Source of the DNA: a virus | DNA: 64,000 nt | Virus record (IMG/VR): IMGVR_UViG_3300042691_018527 | Span: 1 to 64,000 of that record | Strand: one strand, 5' to 3' | Position numbers and translations under genes: made by a program | Notes under the pieces: generated by a model | What the model saw: the letters and a program-made list of their open reading frames with translations, nothing else | The model's database searches: none | What the model was told of the DNA's origin: nothing | Part shown: positions 56,936-64,000 of the stretch, one piece after another | How the letters are laid out: each line of letters opens with the position of its first letter | How positions within the stretch are numbered: position 1 is the first letter of the stretch

Positions 56936-59043
56936 CATTTACCTAAACCGTTGAAACTTGGCGCTGGGTTCATTGAACCATCTGGATTAAATGAATAATT
57001 TCCAGTTTCTGGTGTCAAATTAACATAATTTTGACCGTTAAACCCATTCCCATCACCAACAATGTTGAATCTTTTGTTTCTTTTTGACTTTGCGGCTGAA
57101 ACGTTTCCACCAAAACCAGCACCACCGCCACCACAAGACATAATATCTCCTAAATTGGTATTTCCCGGTGCGGATCCCATTCCCTTTTTCTTTGCAGGAG
57201 TTGGTACATGACTTGGTGATGGTGCTGCTGCTCTAGAAGAAGCCGCGTTTGCATGACCATCAAACGCAGGAACAGAATAATCGTGTGTGTGATCAGTTGT
57301 GGGAGAACCATGTGAATGTGAAAAAGTAAATACAGGTGTTATTTGTCCTGGAACAACATAACCTACAACATCAGTAACAACTGCTCCACCATATGTGCAA
57401 GTACCTTTTCCTATTCCAATCACTTCTAAAGGCATTGCACCATATGGATACCATCCAGTTAAACCATACCCAGTTGGCGATGCTTCATTATCTACTTGGG
57501 TTTTTAATAAAATACCGGAATATGCATCCATTATTTTTCCATAAATATAAGACATTCCTTTATCTATAGCAAAAAGTGACAATACTGCATATACATCCAA
57601 GCATATTGATTTTTTTAATGCGTCATATGCTTCTAAAATTGTAGCTTGGTTTCCATTTAATGGAGTATTCCATGTTGCATTATAATTTATTTCATTAGTA
57701 TCACCGGTTGGGGTGGTACTCAATCTTTCGGATGGGCATGTAATATGTGTACAACACAATCCACCATCCATTACTAAACTACCTTTTAGTCCAATATCAC
57801 CAGTAACACTTAGTTTACCAGCAACAATCGTATTATCTGCCTCTATTCTGCAACCATTATCACCAGAACCGTCTTTGGCATCTATTATAACATTTTTTCC
57901 TTTAATAATAGTTCTATTCGCAGATGTTAGAACAAGTTCACCCTTTGTAGCTGCAATTGTTGCAACCGCAGCATTAGCTTGTAATTTACCAGATGTATTA
58001 ACTTCAACTCCCGGTGAGCCAGCATTTACTGTTAATTTATTACAAACGTTTACAACAAGACTTCCTGGATTTATTAATGGATCAGAATGTATTGCATGTT
58101 CTGTGCTTCCACTAGTATCTAAACACAACCCTGCTCCAACTTGCTTGGCTTTAACAAGAGCAAATGGAGTTACATGTTGACCCTTTTCTCCTTTTCTAGT
58201 AACAACAGTTTCCGCATCATTAGGAACTAATCCAACATCAATTACAACATCACCGGCATATCTTTGAACTTGACTACCACCAGTTCCAAGTTTTTTTTGT
58301 TGTTCTTTTATTTCTTCTTGTTTTGATTCTAATTCCTTTGCTGCTTTGTCGTTTGCTTCTTGTATTGCTGTTATTGCGGTTTTTACTTTACCGTTTTTAC
58401 AACCCGGACTTCCGCAACCCTCACCGCCGTTTAAAGTTGAATTTGGTGTTGCTGTTAAAAACGGAACAATCAACATATTTACGTATTTTTGTATAACATC
58501 CCACGGAAATGGAAATTTTGGTAAATAATCTCTTACTATTTTAAATGCTTTATCAGATATTTGTTGTGCTCTATCTGTTAAAAATTTTTGAGTACAAGTC
58601 GGACACGGCATATCTGCACCTTCTGCATTTTCTATGGTGTCCATTTTTGTTTTATCAACACTTTTTGTTAATTCTTGTAATTTTTTTGCTGCCTTTTGTT
58701 TTTCTTCGGTTTGTTCTCCATATTGAACAGTATGGTTTCCTTGAATATATTCATGTTTATCACCACCATAGTTCCATTGAACGTCTCCTCTTACAGAGAA
58801 ATATAAATTTTGACCAGCATGGATGCACATATCAGAAGCAGCTTTTAAAGTTACTGTTCCTCCGATAAATTGAATCAAACTTTTAAATTTGTCTTGTAAT
58901 AAAACATATGATCTATCATCGGGTATAAGAGATCCAAACTCATCAACCCTAACTTGATTTTTCATCTCAAAAATGCCAGCTTCTGATGCAATAGTATTTG
59001 CTTGATTTGTTTCAGTTTGAGTTGTTTTTGTTTGCTGTGGCAT
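56932..59043 (-). CDS. Baseplate spike protein with beta-prism and HxH apex motifs
   Basis: A 703-residue protein. Residues 55-110 and 300-430 have gp5/VgrG-like strands (NYGGDKHEYIQGNHTVQYG; KLTVNAGSPGVEVNTSGKLQ; IIKGKNVIIDAKDGSG). Residues 110-255 are a helical insert with two cysteine pairs, C147-x2-C150 and C210-x4-C215, a possible zinc site. HSH (576-578) and HTH (585-587) match the metal-binding motifs at the tip of phage membrane-piercing spikes. The C-terminal 115 residues are Gly/Ala/Pro-rich. It follows the hub lysozyme gene in the same direction, and a late promoter lies 5 nt before its ATG. Confidence 0.75.
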   Translation of the reverse strand: MPQQTKTTQTETNQANTIASEAGIFEMKNQVRVDEFGSLIPDDRSYVLLQDKFKSLIQFIGGTVTLKAASDMCIHAGQNLYFSVRGDVQWNYGGDKHEYIQGNHTVQYGEQTEEKQKAAKKLQELTKSVDKTKMDTIENAEGADMPCPTCTQKFLTDRAQQISDKAFKIVRDYLPKFPFPWDVIQKYVNMLIVPFLTATPNSTLNGGEGCGSPGCKNGKVKTAITAIQEANDKAAKELESKQEEIKEQQKKLGTGGSQVQRYAGDVVIDVGLVPNDAETVVTRKGEKGQHVTPFALVKAKQVGAGLCLDTSGSTEHAIHSDPLINPGSLVVNVCNKLTVNAGSPGVEVNTSGKLQANAAVATIAATKGELVLTSANRTIIKGKNVIIDAKDGSGDNGCRIEADNTIVAGKLSVTGDIGLKGSLVMDGGLCCTHITCPSERLSTTPTGDTNEINYNATWNTPLNGNQATILEAYDALKKSICLDVYAVLSLFAIDKGMSYIYGKIMDAYSGILLKTQVDNEASPTGYGLTGWYPYGAMPLEVIGIGKGTCTYGGAVVTDVVGYVVPGQITPVFTFSHSHGSPTTDHTHDYSVPAFDGHANAASSRAAAPSPSHVPTPAKKKGMGSAPGNTNLGDIMSCGGGGAGFGGNVSAAKSKRNKRFNIVGDGNGFNGQNYVNLTPETGNYSFNPDGSMNPAPSFNGLGKC

Positions 59044-59048
59044 ATTTT

Positions 59049-59056
59049 TATTTATA
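59049..59056 (-). promoter_or_regulatory. T4-type late promoter, 5 nt from the spike ATG
   Basis: Perfect TATAAATA on the minus strand followed by AAAAT and ATG 59043. It occupies the short gap after the hub lysozyme gene. Confidence 0.75.
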
Positions 59057-59071
59057 AAGATTTTTTATTAA

Positions 59072-60727
59072 TCAACTTGTCATACCAGCAGCAGCTGCAT
59101 TAGAAGGTTCGTATACATTTGCAAAATAAACTGGGCGTTGTGGGTTTTCTGCTTGAAAGAATACCCAAACCTTTGCACCAACAGCTGGACAAGAAAACAT
59201 ACCAGCCGGTCCACCTATTCTACCGGCATTAACAGATCCTGTTGCCATTTGAAGTTGGTTCGTTGTTCTAAATAATTTATTACCATTACTACCACCAGTG
59301 TATGTTCCATTTGCTTTTTCAGATGCTTTCATGTTTTCTGCTAGTAATTGTTTTTCGTTGTTTGTTAAAAAATTACCAGTTGATGCTCTTTGTACTGGAC
59401 CGTATGCCGTTGATATACCACCCCATCCATATGGGTTCCAAGAAGAAACTAGTGACTTATCTTGAAAAGCTATTTTATTTCTTCCACCATATTTTGAACC
59501 AAAATATAAATCTTCAGAATAATTTATAAAAGATTTAGTATTATCATCTGGATTATATATGTTTCCATTTTTTCCATGTGCTCGCCATGCATCATTACCC
59601 ATTTGATATAATCCATATGATGGTCCACTTGTTGTTTGTGGGTTGAAACTACTTTCTACACTAGCCATTCTAGTAAAAAGATGCGCCCATTCTTCCTTTG
59701 AACCGGTGGTAATACCATATGTTTTACCATCATCTGGTATTATGTATTTACCACCATTTGATGCTGGGTCAAATTTACTACCATTTAAAGAATTTAAAAC
59801 TCTTTCATACTGTGTTTTAAATGCTGGAGACATAGATTTAGTATCACCAATTTCAGTAGAACTATAATTTAATGTTTCTCCGGTATAAGCACCATCTGAT
59901 CTTACAAAACCATCATTCTCAATTTCTATAGGACTAACTTTACCACTAACTGGTTCATTTGTTTTTGGTGCTTGTGCATATCTTTGTAATGTGCCATTTT
60001 TATATTGATTTCCTATATTTTCAAACCACGACGGAGAACCAGCCAAATTTGTTTTAACGCTTTCACTTGGACTATTTCTCCAAAAAACACTCTTACTTCC
60101 ATCTTGTCTGAAACCAACGTGTATATGATTTCCTTCCCATCCAATTTCGGTAGCACCACCTTGGGTCATCCACCAATTAACTATTCTTTCTTGTTCAACT
60201 GGACTAGCTGGCATCGCAACATCTATAGCATTTCCTGATAAATGTAAACTAGTTTGAGAACCTCCTTCTGGCACATAGTCTCTTTTTGCACTAGTTATGA
60301 TTGCATTTGGAAAATTCGCAGCAAATCCACCTAAAGAAGCTTTCATTGTTTCACTTAACCCGGCATCACTTTTATTCGGTGCAAATAATTTTTTATAATC
60401 AGCAGTAGCACCTTGATATGAAAAGGATTGATCAGTTGGAAATGGAGTTGGTTCACCAGTATCAGTATTTACTGGTGCTCCAGTACCACCACCCCATATT
60501 GGAACAGCTGCTTCAGCCCAAGGTAATAAAGACAATAATCTTTCTTTTATTTCTGAATCAAAAATACTTTCTTCAAAAGTTTTAAATTCTATGTTTTCTA
60601 ATTTTTCATTCCAGTTATTATATAATGTTGTTGATATATGTGGAATATAAACTTGAACACGACCTCTATTTTCTGGATCATTTGTATTAACTACAAGACC
60701 AACATGATTCCCAACTGCTGTTTTCAT
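59072..60727 (-). CDS. 5: Baseplate hub protein with two peptidoglycan-hydrolase domains (gp5-like)
   Basis: A 551-residue tail-hub enzyme. Residues 1-80 form the gp5/VgrG OB-fold start (VGLVVNTNDPENRGRVQVYIP, then LLPWAEAAVP), and residues 505-545 supply its remaining strands (GMFSCPAVGAKVWVFFQAEN, RPVYFANVYEP). Between them lie an M15-type peptidase (His162-x6-Asp169 in HLSGNAIDV, and HIH at 201-203) and a lytic transglycosylase-like domain (Glu358 in ASVESSFNP, then GLYQMG). T4 gp5 carries one lysozyme domain after the OB fold; here two enzymes appear inserted inside it. It would cut the cell wall during injection. Confidence 0.85.
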   Translation of the reverse strand: MKTAVGNHVGLVVNTNDPENRGRVQVYIPHISTTLYNNWNEKLENIEFKTFEESIFDSEIKERLLSLLPWAEAAVPIWGGGTGAPVNTDTGEPTPFPTDQSFSYQGATADYKKLFAPNKSDAGLSETMKASLGGFAANFPNAIITSAKRDYVPEGGSQTSLHLSGNAIDVAMPASPVEQERIVNWWMTQGGATEIGWEGNHIHVGFRQDGSKSVFWRNSPSESVKTNLAGSPSWFENIGNQYKNGTLQRYAQAPKTNEPVSGKVSPIEIENDGFVRSDGAYTGETLNYSSTEIGDTKSMSPAFKTQYERVLNSLNGSKFDPASNGGKYIIPDDGKTYGITTGSKEEWAHLFTRMASVESSFNPQTTSGPSYGLYQMGNDAWRAHGKNGNIYNPDDNTKSFINYSEDLYFGSKYGGRNKIAFQDKSLVSSWNPYGWGGISTAYGPVQRASTGNFLTNNEKQLLAENMKASEKANGTYTGGSNGNKLFRTTNQLQMATGSVNAGRIGGPAGMFSCPAVGAKVWVFFQAENPQRPVYFANVYEPSNAAAAGMTS

Positions 60728-60730
60728 TTA

Positions 60731-62422
60731 TTATGTTGATGGTTTTTCAGTTTTAGTTTCTTCTTTCTTTTTAAATGGATTTATTGCATTTAATCCATTT
60801 CCAATAGAACCCGTAAATTTAGAAACACCAGTAATTAATTCATCTTTTGCTAATGATGCATTAACACTAGCATCTTGTAAATTTTTATTCAATAATCTAA
60901 AATCTTCTTTAACGTTTCCAATAATATCAGTTGCTTCAATTGGATTACCATAAACATCCATTTTACCACCACTGTATACATTTGGACCAAGAATTTGATT
61001 AGATGTTGGAAATAAACTTGAACCGTCACCGTATCTATTATAAATTGCTTCTGCCTTTGACAGAATATCACCAATTGGCGATGCTTTAGAATATTGTGGG
61101 CCAAATTTATTAACCAATGCACCAACTAAATTTCCTTGTAATGCTGTTGCAATATATGAATAACCATAGTTTGATAACATGTCAGACATGAAAGATCCCG
61201 GATCACTTCCAATTTGATCAACAGTATCCATAATTTTTTGAACATCTGGTGGTAAAAATCCTTTTAACAAACTTAATGGGTTTGGGTTTGTTAAAATATT
61301 AGATGCTGTGTTCATAAAAGTTTGAATTGTATTTAAATAATTTAAAAACGGTCCTGACATATTAAACAAAGATGTAAAGAAATTTATATCATCCATTATT
61401 ACTTGCAGTGTATCTAACAATAAACAAATTAAATCTAATGGAATAATTTCTTCTATTTTTGCCATTAACCATCTTTGTGCTTCTGCAATTAATCCATTTA
61501 CCCATGCATATACTTGTTGAACATATGCAATTATACCATTATATATGTCTGATATGATAGCATTAAATGCTGCAACGACACCATTTATTGCTCTCACAAG
61601 TCTACCAACAGAACTAAAAGCACCTTTGGGCATCGAAAGATATGAGCGTGTTCTTATTGTATTACAAAATTTTTCTAAATTAGTTACTGCATCCGGATGT
61701 ATGTTATTTAAAAGTCTTTCAACTAAACTTGGTGTTGTTTTCTTTGGTCCAGTTAATGGACTTTCTGCCATATTATCAGCATTTGCTTCAGTTACACCTT
61801 CTTTTCCTATTTCATCAAAACAACCTTTTTGCCATGCTGGTGTTTTTTTCAATGCCTCTTGTAATAATGGTTGTTTTGCCATCTTGAAAAAGTCATTTAA
61901 AAATGCTTCATCTATAATATATTTCTCATGACCTTGTACTGACGATGATAGTGTTTTATTATCAAATCCATATACTAATAATGCCAATAATAAATAATAC
62001 TTGTTTATATTTAAATTACTAAATTGATGTTTTATTCTTGCTAATTCACCGCCAAATAAATATGGATATAATGTTAAGTTAGTTTGTTTTTCAAGTGTTC
62101 TTATTTCTTCTTTAGTAACATCTGTTTTTGCAACAGGTGTGGCTAATTTAGTTTGATCAATAACTTGTTTTGGTTTATCGGCAGGATTTTTTCTTGTTTG
62201 TGGTGGAACTTGGTTTGGTTTTGCAACAACAGAAGGTTGTGGTTGTGTTGGACCATAGTCTCTACCTAATTCTGGAAAGGTAACAGAAGGTTGTGGTTGT
62301 GTTGGACCATAGTCTCTACCTAATTCTGGAAAGGTAACATCATTTGTTTTTGCTTGTCTAGTTTGTGGTGCTGGTTCGTAGTTTCTACCTAGAACTGAAA
62401 ACTCTTCATCTTTTGTTGCCAT
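60731..62422 (-). CDS. Baseplate-region structural protein with LGRDYGP repeats
   Basis: A 563-residue protein, the gene before the hub lysozyme (3-nt gap). Residues 8-70 carry three copies of an F-x-x-LGR-x-Y-x-P-x-x-Q unit; two are identical over 18 residues and match in DNA. The middle (about 255-400) is hydrophobic and helical (INGVVAAFNAIISDIYNGII, IIPLDLICLLLDTLQVIM), which could be buried or membrane-active. The C-terminus is Lys/Glu-rich. It may be a hub or tail-tip protein; no T4 homologue is recognised. ATG 62422 has a weak GAGTAAG upstream. Confidence 0.65.
   Translation of the reverse strand: MATKDEEFSVLGRNYEPAPQTRQAKTNDVTFPELGRDYGPTQPQPSVTFPELGRDYGPTQPQPSVVAKPNQVPPQTRKNPADKPKQVIDQTKLATPVAKTDVTKEEIRTLEKQTNLTLYPYLFGGELARIKHQFSNLNINKYYLLLALLVYGFDNKTLSSSVQGHEKYIIDEAFLNDFFKMAKQPLLQEALKKTPAWQKGCFDEIGKEGVTEANADNMAESPLTGPKKTTPSLVERLLNNIHPDAVTNLEKFCNTIRTRSYLSMPKGAFSSVGRLVRAINGVVAAFNAIISDIYNGIIAYVQQVYAWVNGLIAEAQRWLMAKIEEIIPLDLICLLLDTLQVIMDDINFFTSLFNMSGPFLNYLNTIQTFMNTASNILTNPNPLSLLKGFLPPDVQKIMDTVDQIGSDPGSFMSDMLSNYGYSYIATALQGNLVGALVNKFGPQYSKASPIGDILSKAEAIYNRYGDGSSLFPTSNQILGPNVYSGGKMDVYGNPIEATDIIGNVKEDFRLLNKNLQDASVNASLAKDELITGVSKFTGSIGNGLNAINPFKKKEETKTEKPST
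62229..62336 (-). repeat. Two perfect tandem 54-bp copies
   Basis: 62229-62282 and 62283-62336 are identical over 54 bp, encoding 18 residues with LGRDYGPTQPQP. A third, diverged copy lies nearer the N-terminus. The perfect identity suggests a recent duplication or slippage. Confidence 0.9.
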
Positions 62423-62454
62423 ATAAAAACTTACTCGATTTTAATATTTTATCC

Positions 62455-62482
62455 TTGATATATAATAATTTTTTATTAATAT
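62455..62482 (+). promoter_or_regulatory. Sigma70-like promoter for the dNMP kinase
   Basis: TTGATA (62455-62460), 16-nt spacer, TAATAT (62477-62482), 10 nt to ATG 62493. Confidence 0.45.
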
Positions 62483-62492
62483 AATAATATTT

Positions 62493-63092
62493 ATGCCATT
62501 TTATCCATTAATCGGAATATCCGGTGCTGCAAGAGTAGGAAAAGACACTTTATGTAGAGCTTTAATAAGAGAATTTAAAAAAATAAATTTAATAGCAATT
62601 AGAAAATCAATTGCCGGTGATACTGTTAAAAAAGATTTACAAGAGTTATTAATGCAAAAACTTAATATCGATTCATTTACAGAAAATACCGATGAAAAAA
62701 CTTTATTAAGACCTATTTTAGTAGAATATGGTAAACTGATGAGAAATACTTCACAAGGAAGATATTTTATAGACAACTTCGAATATTCAAGAAACACTAT
62801 TAACATTATTCCAGATATTAGATATGCAGAATATAAAAGAGATGAACTTTCTTGGTTGAAAGACGAATCAAAGGGTGTTTTAATTTTTTTGGAAAGAGAA
62901 GAAATTTCAGATGCAAATGAAACCGAAAAAATTAACAATAAAATAATTAGAAATTTTGCAGACCATTATATAAGATGGGGTAGATTAGATGAAAATGATG
63001 AAAAAGAAAAAACTTTAATTAACTCTTATGCAAGAGAATTTTTAGTTAAAAAATATCTACCACTTGTTGATTGGACAGTGAGAAGCCTTTAG
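62493..63092 (+). CDS. Deoxynucleoside monophosphate kinase-like (T4 gp1-like)
   Basis: A 199-residue P-loop kinase. IGISGAARVGKDTLCRALI (Walker A, residues 7-25, GKD-T form) is the usual start of phage dNMP kinases (T4 gp1: GVKRSGKDT; 241 residues). INIIPDIRYAEYKRDEL supplies the D-x-R strand that binds substrate, and LIFLEREEISDANETEKINNKIIRNFAD the lid and late helix. It would phosphorylate dNMPs for DNA synthesis. It is a lone plus-strand gene among tail genes, and its 3' end overlaps the convergent zinc-ribbon gene by 36 bp. Confidence 0.75.
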   Translation: MPFYPLIGISGAARVGKDTLCRALIREFKKINLIAIRKSIAGDTVKKDLQELLMQKLNIDSFTENTDEKTLLRPILVEYGKLMRNTSQGRYFIDNFEYSRNTINIIPDIRYAEYKRDELSWLKDESKGVLIFLEREEISDANETEKINNKIIRNFADHYIRWGRLDENDEKEKTLINSYAREFLVKKYLPLVDWTVRSL

Positions 63093-63371
63093 GTATGTTT
63101 TAACTGCCATATAGCATCCACACTTAGTACATCTATCTTGTGCGGAGTTAAAAAATTCACAAGAATTACATATCGATTTCCTTTTGGAAACTTCATCGTC
63201 ACTAGCATTTATCGGATTACCAGTAGCAACACTTTGAACCGTTTTAACAACATCTCTTCCTAAATTTTTTGCCATCTGTACAGCAGATGGAAAAGTTTGT
63301 TTATTTGAGTTTGCCAATTTACTTATTTGATGTTGTTGCATCATATTTTTTAAATAATCTTTACCATTCAT
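63057..63371 (-). CDS. Small zinc-ribbon protein
   Basis: A 104-residue protein started at ATG 63371, 4 nt after the stop of the hub gene; a longer frame would begin inside that gene. The C-terminal 40 residues form a four-Cys zinc site: CNSCEFFNSAQDRCTKCGCY, then HC. The N-terminal part is helical (GKDYLKNMMQQHQISKLANS). Similar C-x2-C-x-F...CxxCGC proteins are common in tailed phages, without known function. Confidence 0.65.
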   Translation of the reverse strand: MNGKDYLKNMMQQHQISKLANSNKQTFPSAVQMAKNLGRDVVKTVQSVATGNPINASDDEVSKRKSICNSCEFFNSAQDRCTKCGCYMAVKTYLKASHCPINKW

Positions 63372-63375
63372 AATA

Positions 63376-64000
63376 TTAGAAATTTGTATCTTTTTTGTTC
63401 CAAACTTTATCAAAACTATCTATTTTTACAGCAACAACTTCAGTTATATAAGTTTCTTGTGTAAACAAATGACTAACTTTAGTTATTAACCATTGACCAA
63501 AAAATCTGTCATCAAATGGATTGGAATCATAATCCATTCTGTCTATAAAAATAAAACGACCAGGTGATCTGATTGTTAATCCATATGCTTGGAAACATAT
63601 TGATTGATTCAAAAAAATAGAATCCAATATCATTTCATTTCTTTTTATATCTTCATAAACAAATGACCCATTATAACTTTGTTTTGTTTCAAACATTAAA
63701 CCTGATTGTTTTGTTTTATTTAAATTTAAAAGTATTTGAGCATCTCTTCCTTTTGTAAAACTATATAAACCACCTTTAGCGTATTTTTCTAATGTTTGTA
63801 TAACACTATCTGCTGTGTTATTTTTTACTTTTATATGGAAAGAACCGGTTGAATGATCGTAGTAACTAATTCCAGAATTAGTTATTCGATTGTCATCTGA
63901 TGCAACCATTGGTGAAAAATAATATTTTTGTATTCTTGATGCTATTGGAGACATAACATCACCAGTGTCTGTTGGACCTCTGGAAACATGAGGTTTGTTT
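63376..64000 (-). CDS. Baseplate hub gp27-like protein, C-terminal part (right-edge partial)
   Basis: The frame is open from the right edge to the stop at 63376, so the 5' end is missing; an internal ATG at 63954 is not needed. About 208 residues are seen. SYYDHSTGSFHIKVKNNTAD and RNEMILDSIFLNQSICFQAYG precede FGQWLITKVSHLFTQETYITEVVAVKI, the G-x-W-x-V-x-x-x-x-H-x-F-x-x-x-x-Y pattern of gp27/gpD hub proteins. The position upstream of the hub lysozyme and spike agrees. Similarity is by pattern only. Confidence 0.6.
   Translation of the reverse strand, partial: NKPHVSRGPTDTGDVMSPIASRIQKYYFSPMVASDDNRITNSGISYYDHSTGSFHIKVKNNTADSVIQTLEKYAKGGLYSFTKGRDAQILLNLNKTKQSGLMFETKQSYNGSFVYEDIKRNEMILDSIFLNQSICFQAYGLTIRSPGRFIFIDRMDYDSNPFDDRFFGQWLITKVSHLFTQETYITEVVAVKIDSFDKVWNKKDTNF

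Noticed and set aside
57713-58180. Plus-strand 155-codon frame inside the spike gene
   Set aside because: Antisense shadow of a well-supported structural gene; no ribosome-binding site or domain.
1-64000. tRNA genes
   Set aside because: Gaps between genes are short and AT-only; I saw no cloverleaf-like GC-containing segment with a TTCGA-type arm. A dedicated search was not possible.

Overview
The window is 64 kb of a strongly AT-rich genome of a tailed phage with a contractile tail, a distant relative of T4. The family-level evidence is a T4-type set in one place: portal (gp20), sheath-terminator gp15, UvsX, UvsY, UvsW, gp41, gp61, gp43, gp45, gp32, gp46/gp47, gp62, the late sigma factor gp55, a gp5-like hub lysozyme, and TATAAATA late promoters. 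The host cannot be read directly. A spanin-type lysis protein and a heptose/glycan pathway point to a Gram-negative host. Terminase, major capsid, gp44 and nucleotide-reduction genes are not here, so this is part of a larger genome. I saw no tRNA gene and no CRISPR array. No stretch over 300 bases lacks a gene; the longest gap is 8384-8582.

Layout. 1-8383 (minus): fibre and adhesin genes with trimeric-adhesin-like repeats, cut by the left edge. 8583-10466 (minus): portal. 10547-12328 (plus): a second fibre that shares a 52-bp perfect inverted repeat with the long minus-strand fibre. 12325-16094 (minus): neck/tail gp15, small proteins, a GroES-like protein, a gp62-like clamp-loader subunit and a glycosyltransferase. 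16735-22968 (minus): primase, a P-loop kinase, and a lysis cassette of endolysin, two-helix membrane protein, 39-residue membrane protein and unimolecular spanin, followed by small genes including a GIY-YIG protein.

22994-43884 (plus): one long, mostly overlapping operon. It starts uvsY-uvsW-55-47 and ends with 46. Between 47 and 46 sits a 15.6 kb glycan island of about 20 genes: ten glycosyltransferases, four methyltransferases, and a probable NDP-heptose route (SIS isomerase, transaldolase-like enzyme, HddA-type kinase, HAD/nucleotidyltransferase fusion, epimerase). 43914-56935 (plus): another glycosyltransferase, then the replication block 43, uvsX, 41, a DHH phosphoesterase, candidate gp33- and gp59-position genes, 32 and 45. 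56932-64000: baseplate hub and spike genes (minus), with a dNMP kinase (plus) between them.

How it fits together. UvsX/Y/W with gp46/47 recombine and repair DNA. gp43/41/61/32/45/62 replicate it. gp55, with the clamp, would fire TATAAATA promoters for virion and lysis genes. A consistent feature is promoter position: sigma70-like promoters (TTGnnn, 16-17 nt, TAnnnT) and late promoters sit so close to the ATG that predicted transcripts would have leaders of about 0-10 nt. The glycan island probably builds and decorates a sugar structure, on the virion or on the infected cell; its target cannot be told from sequence.
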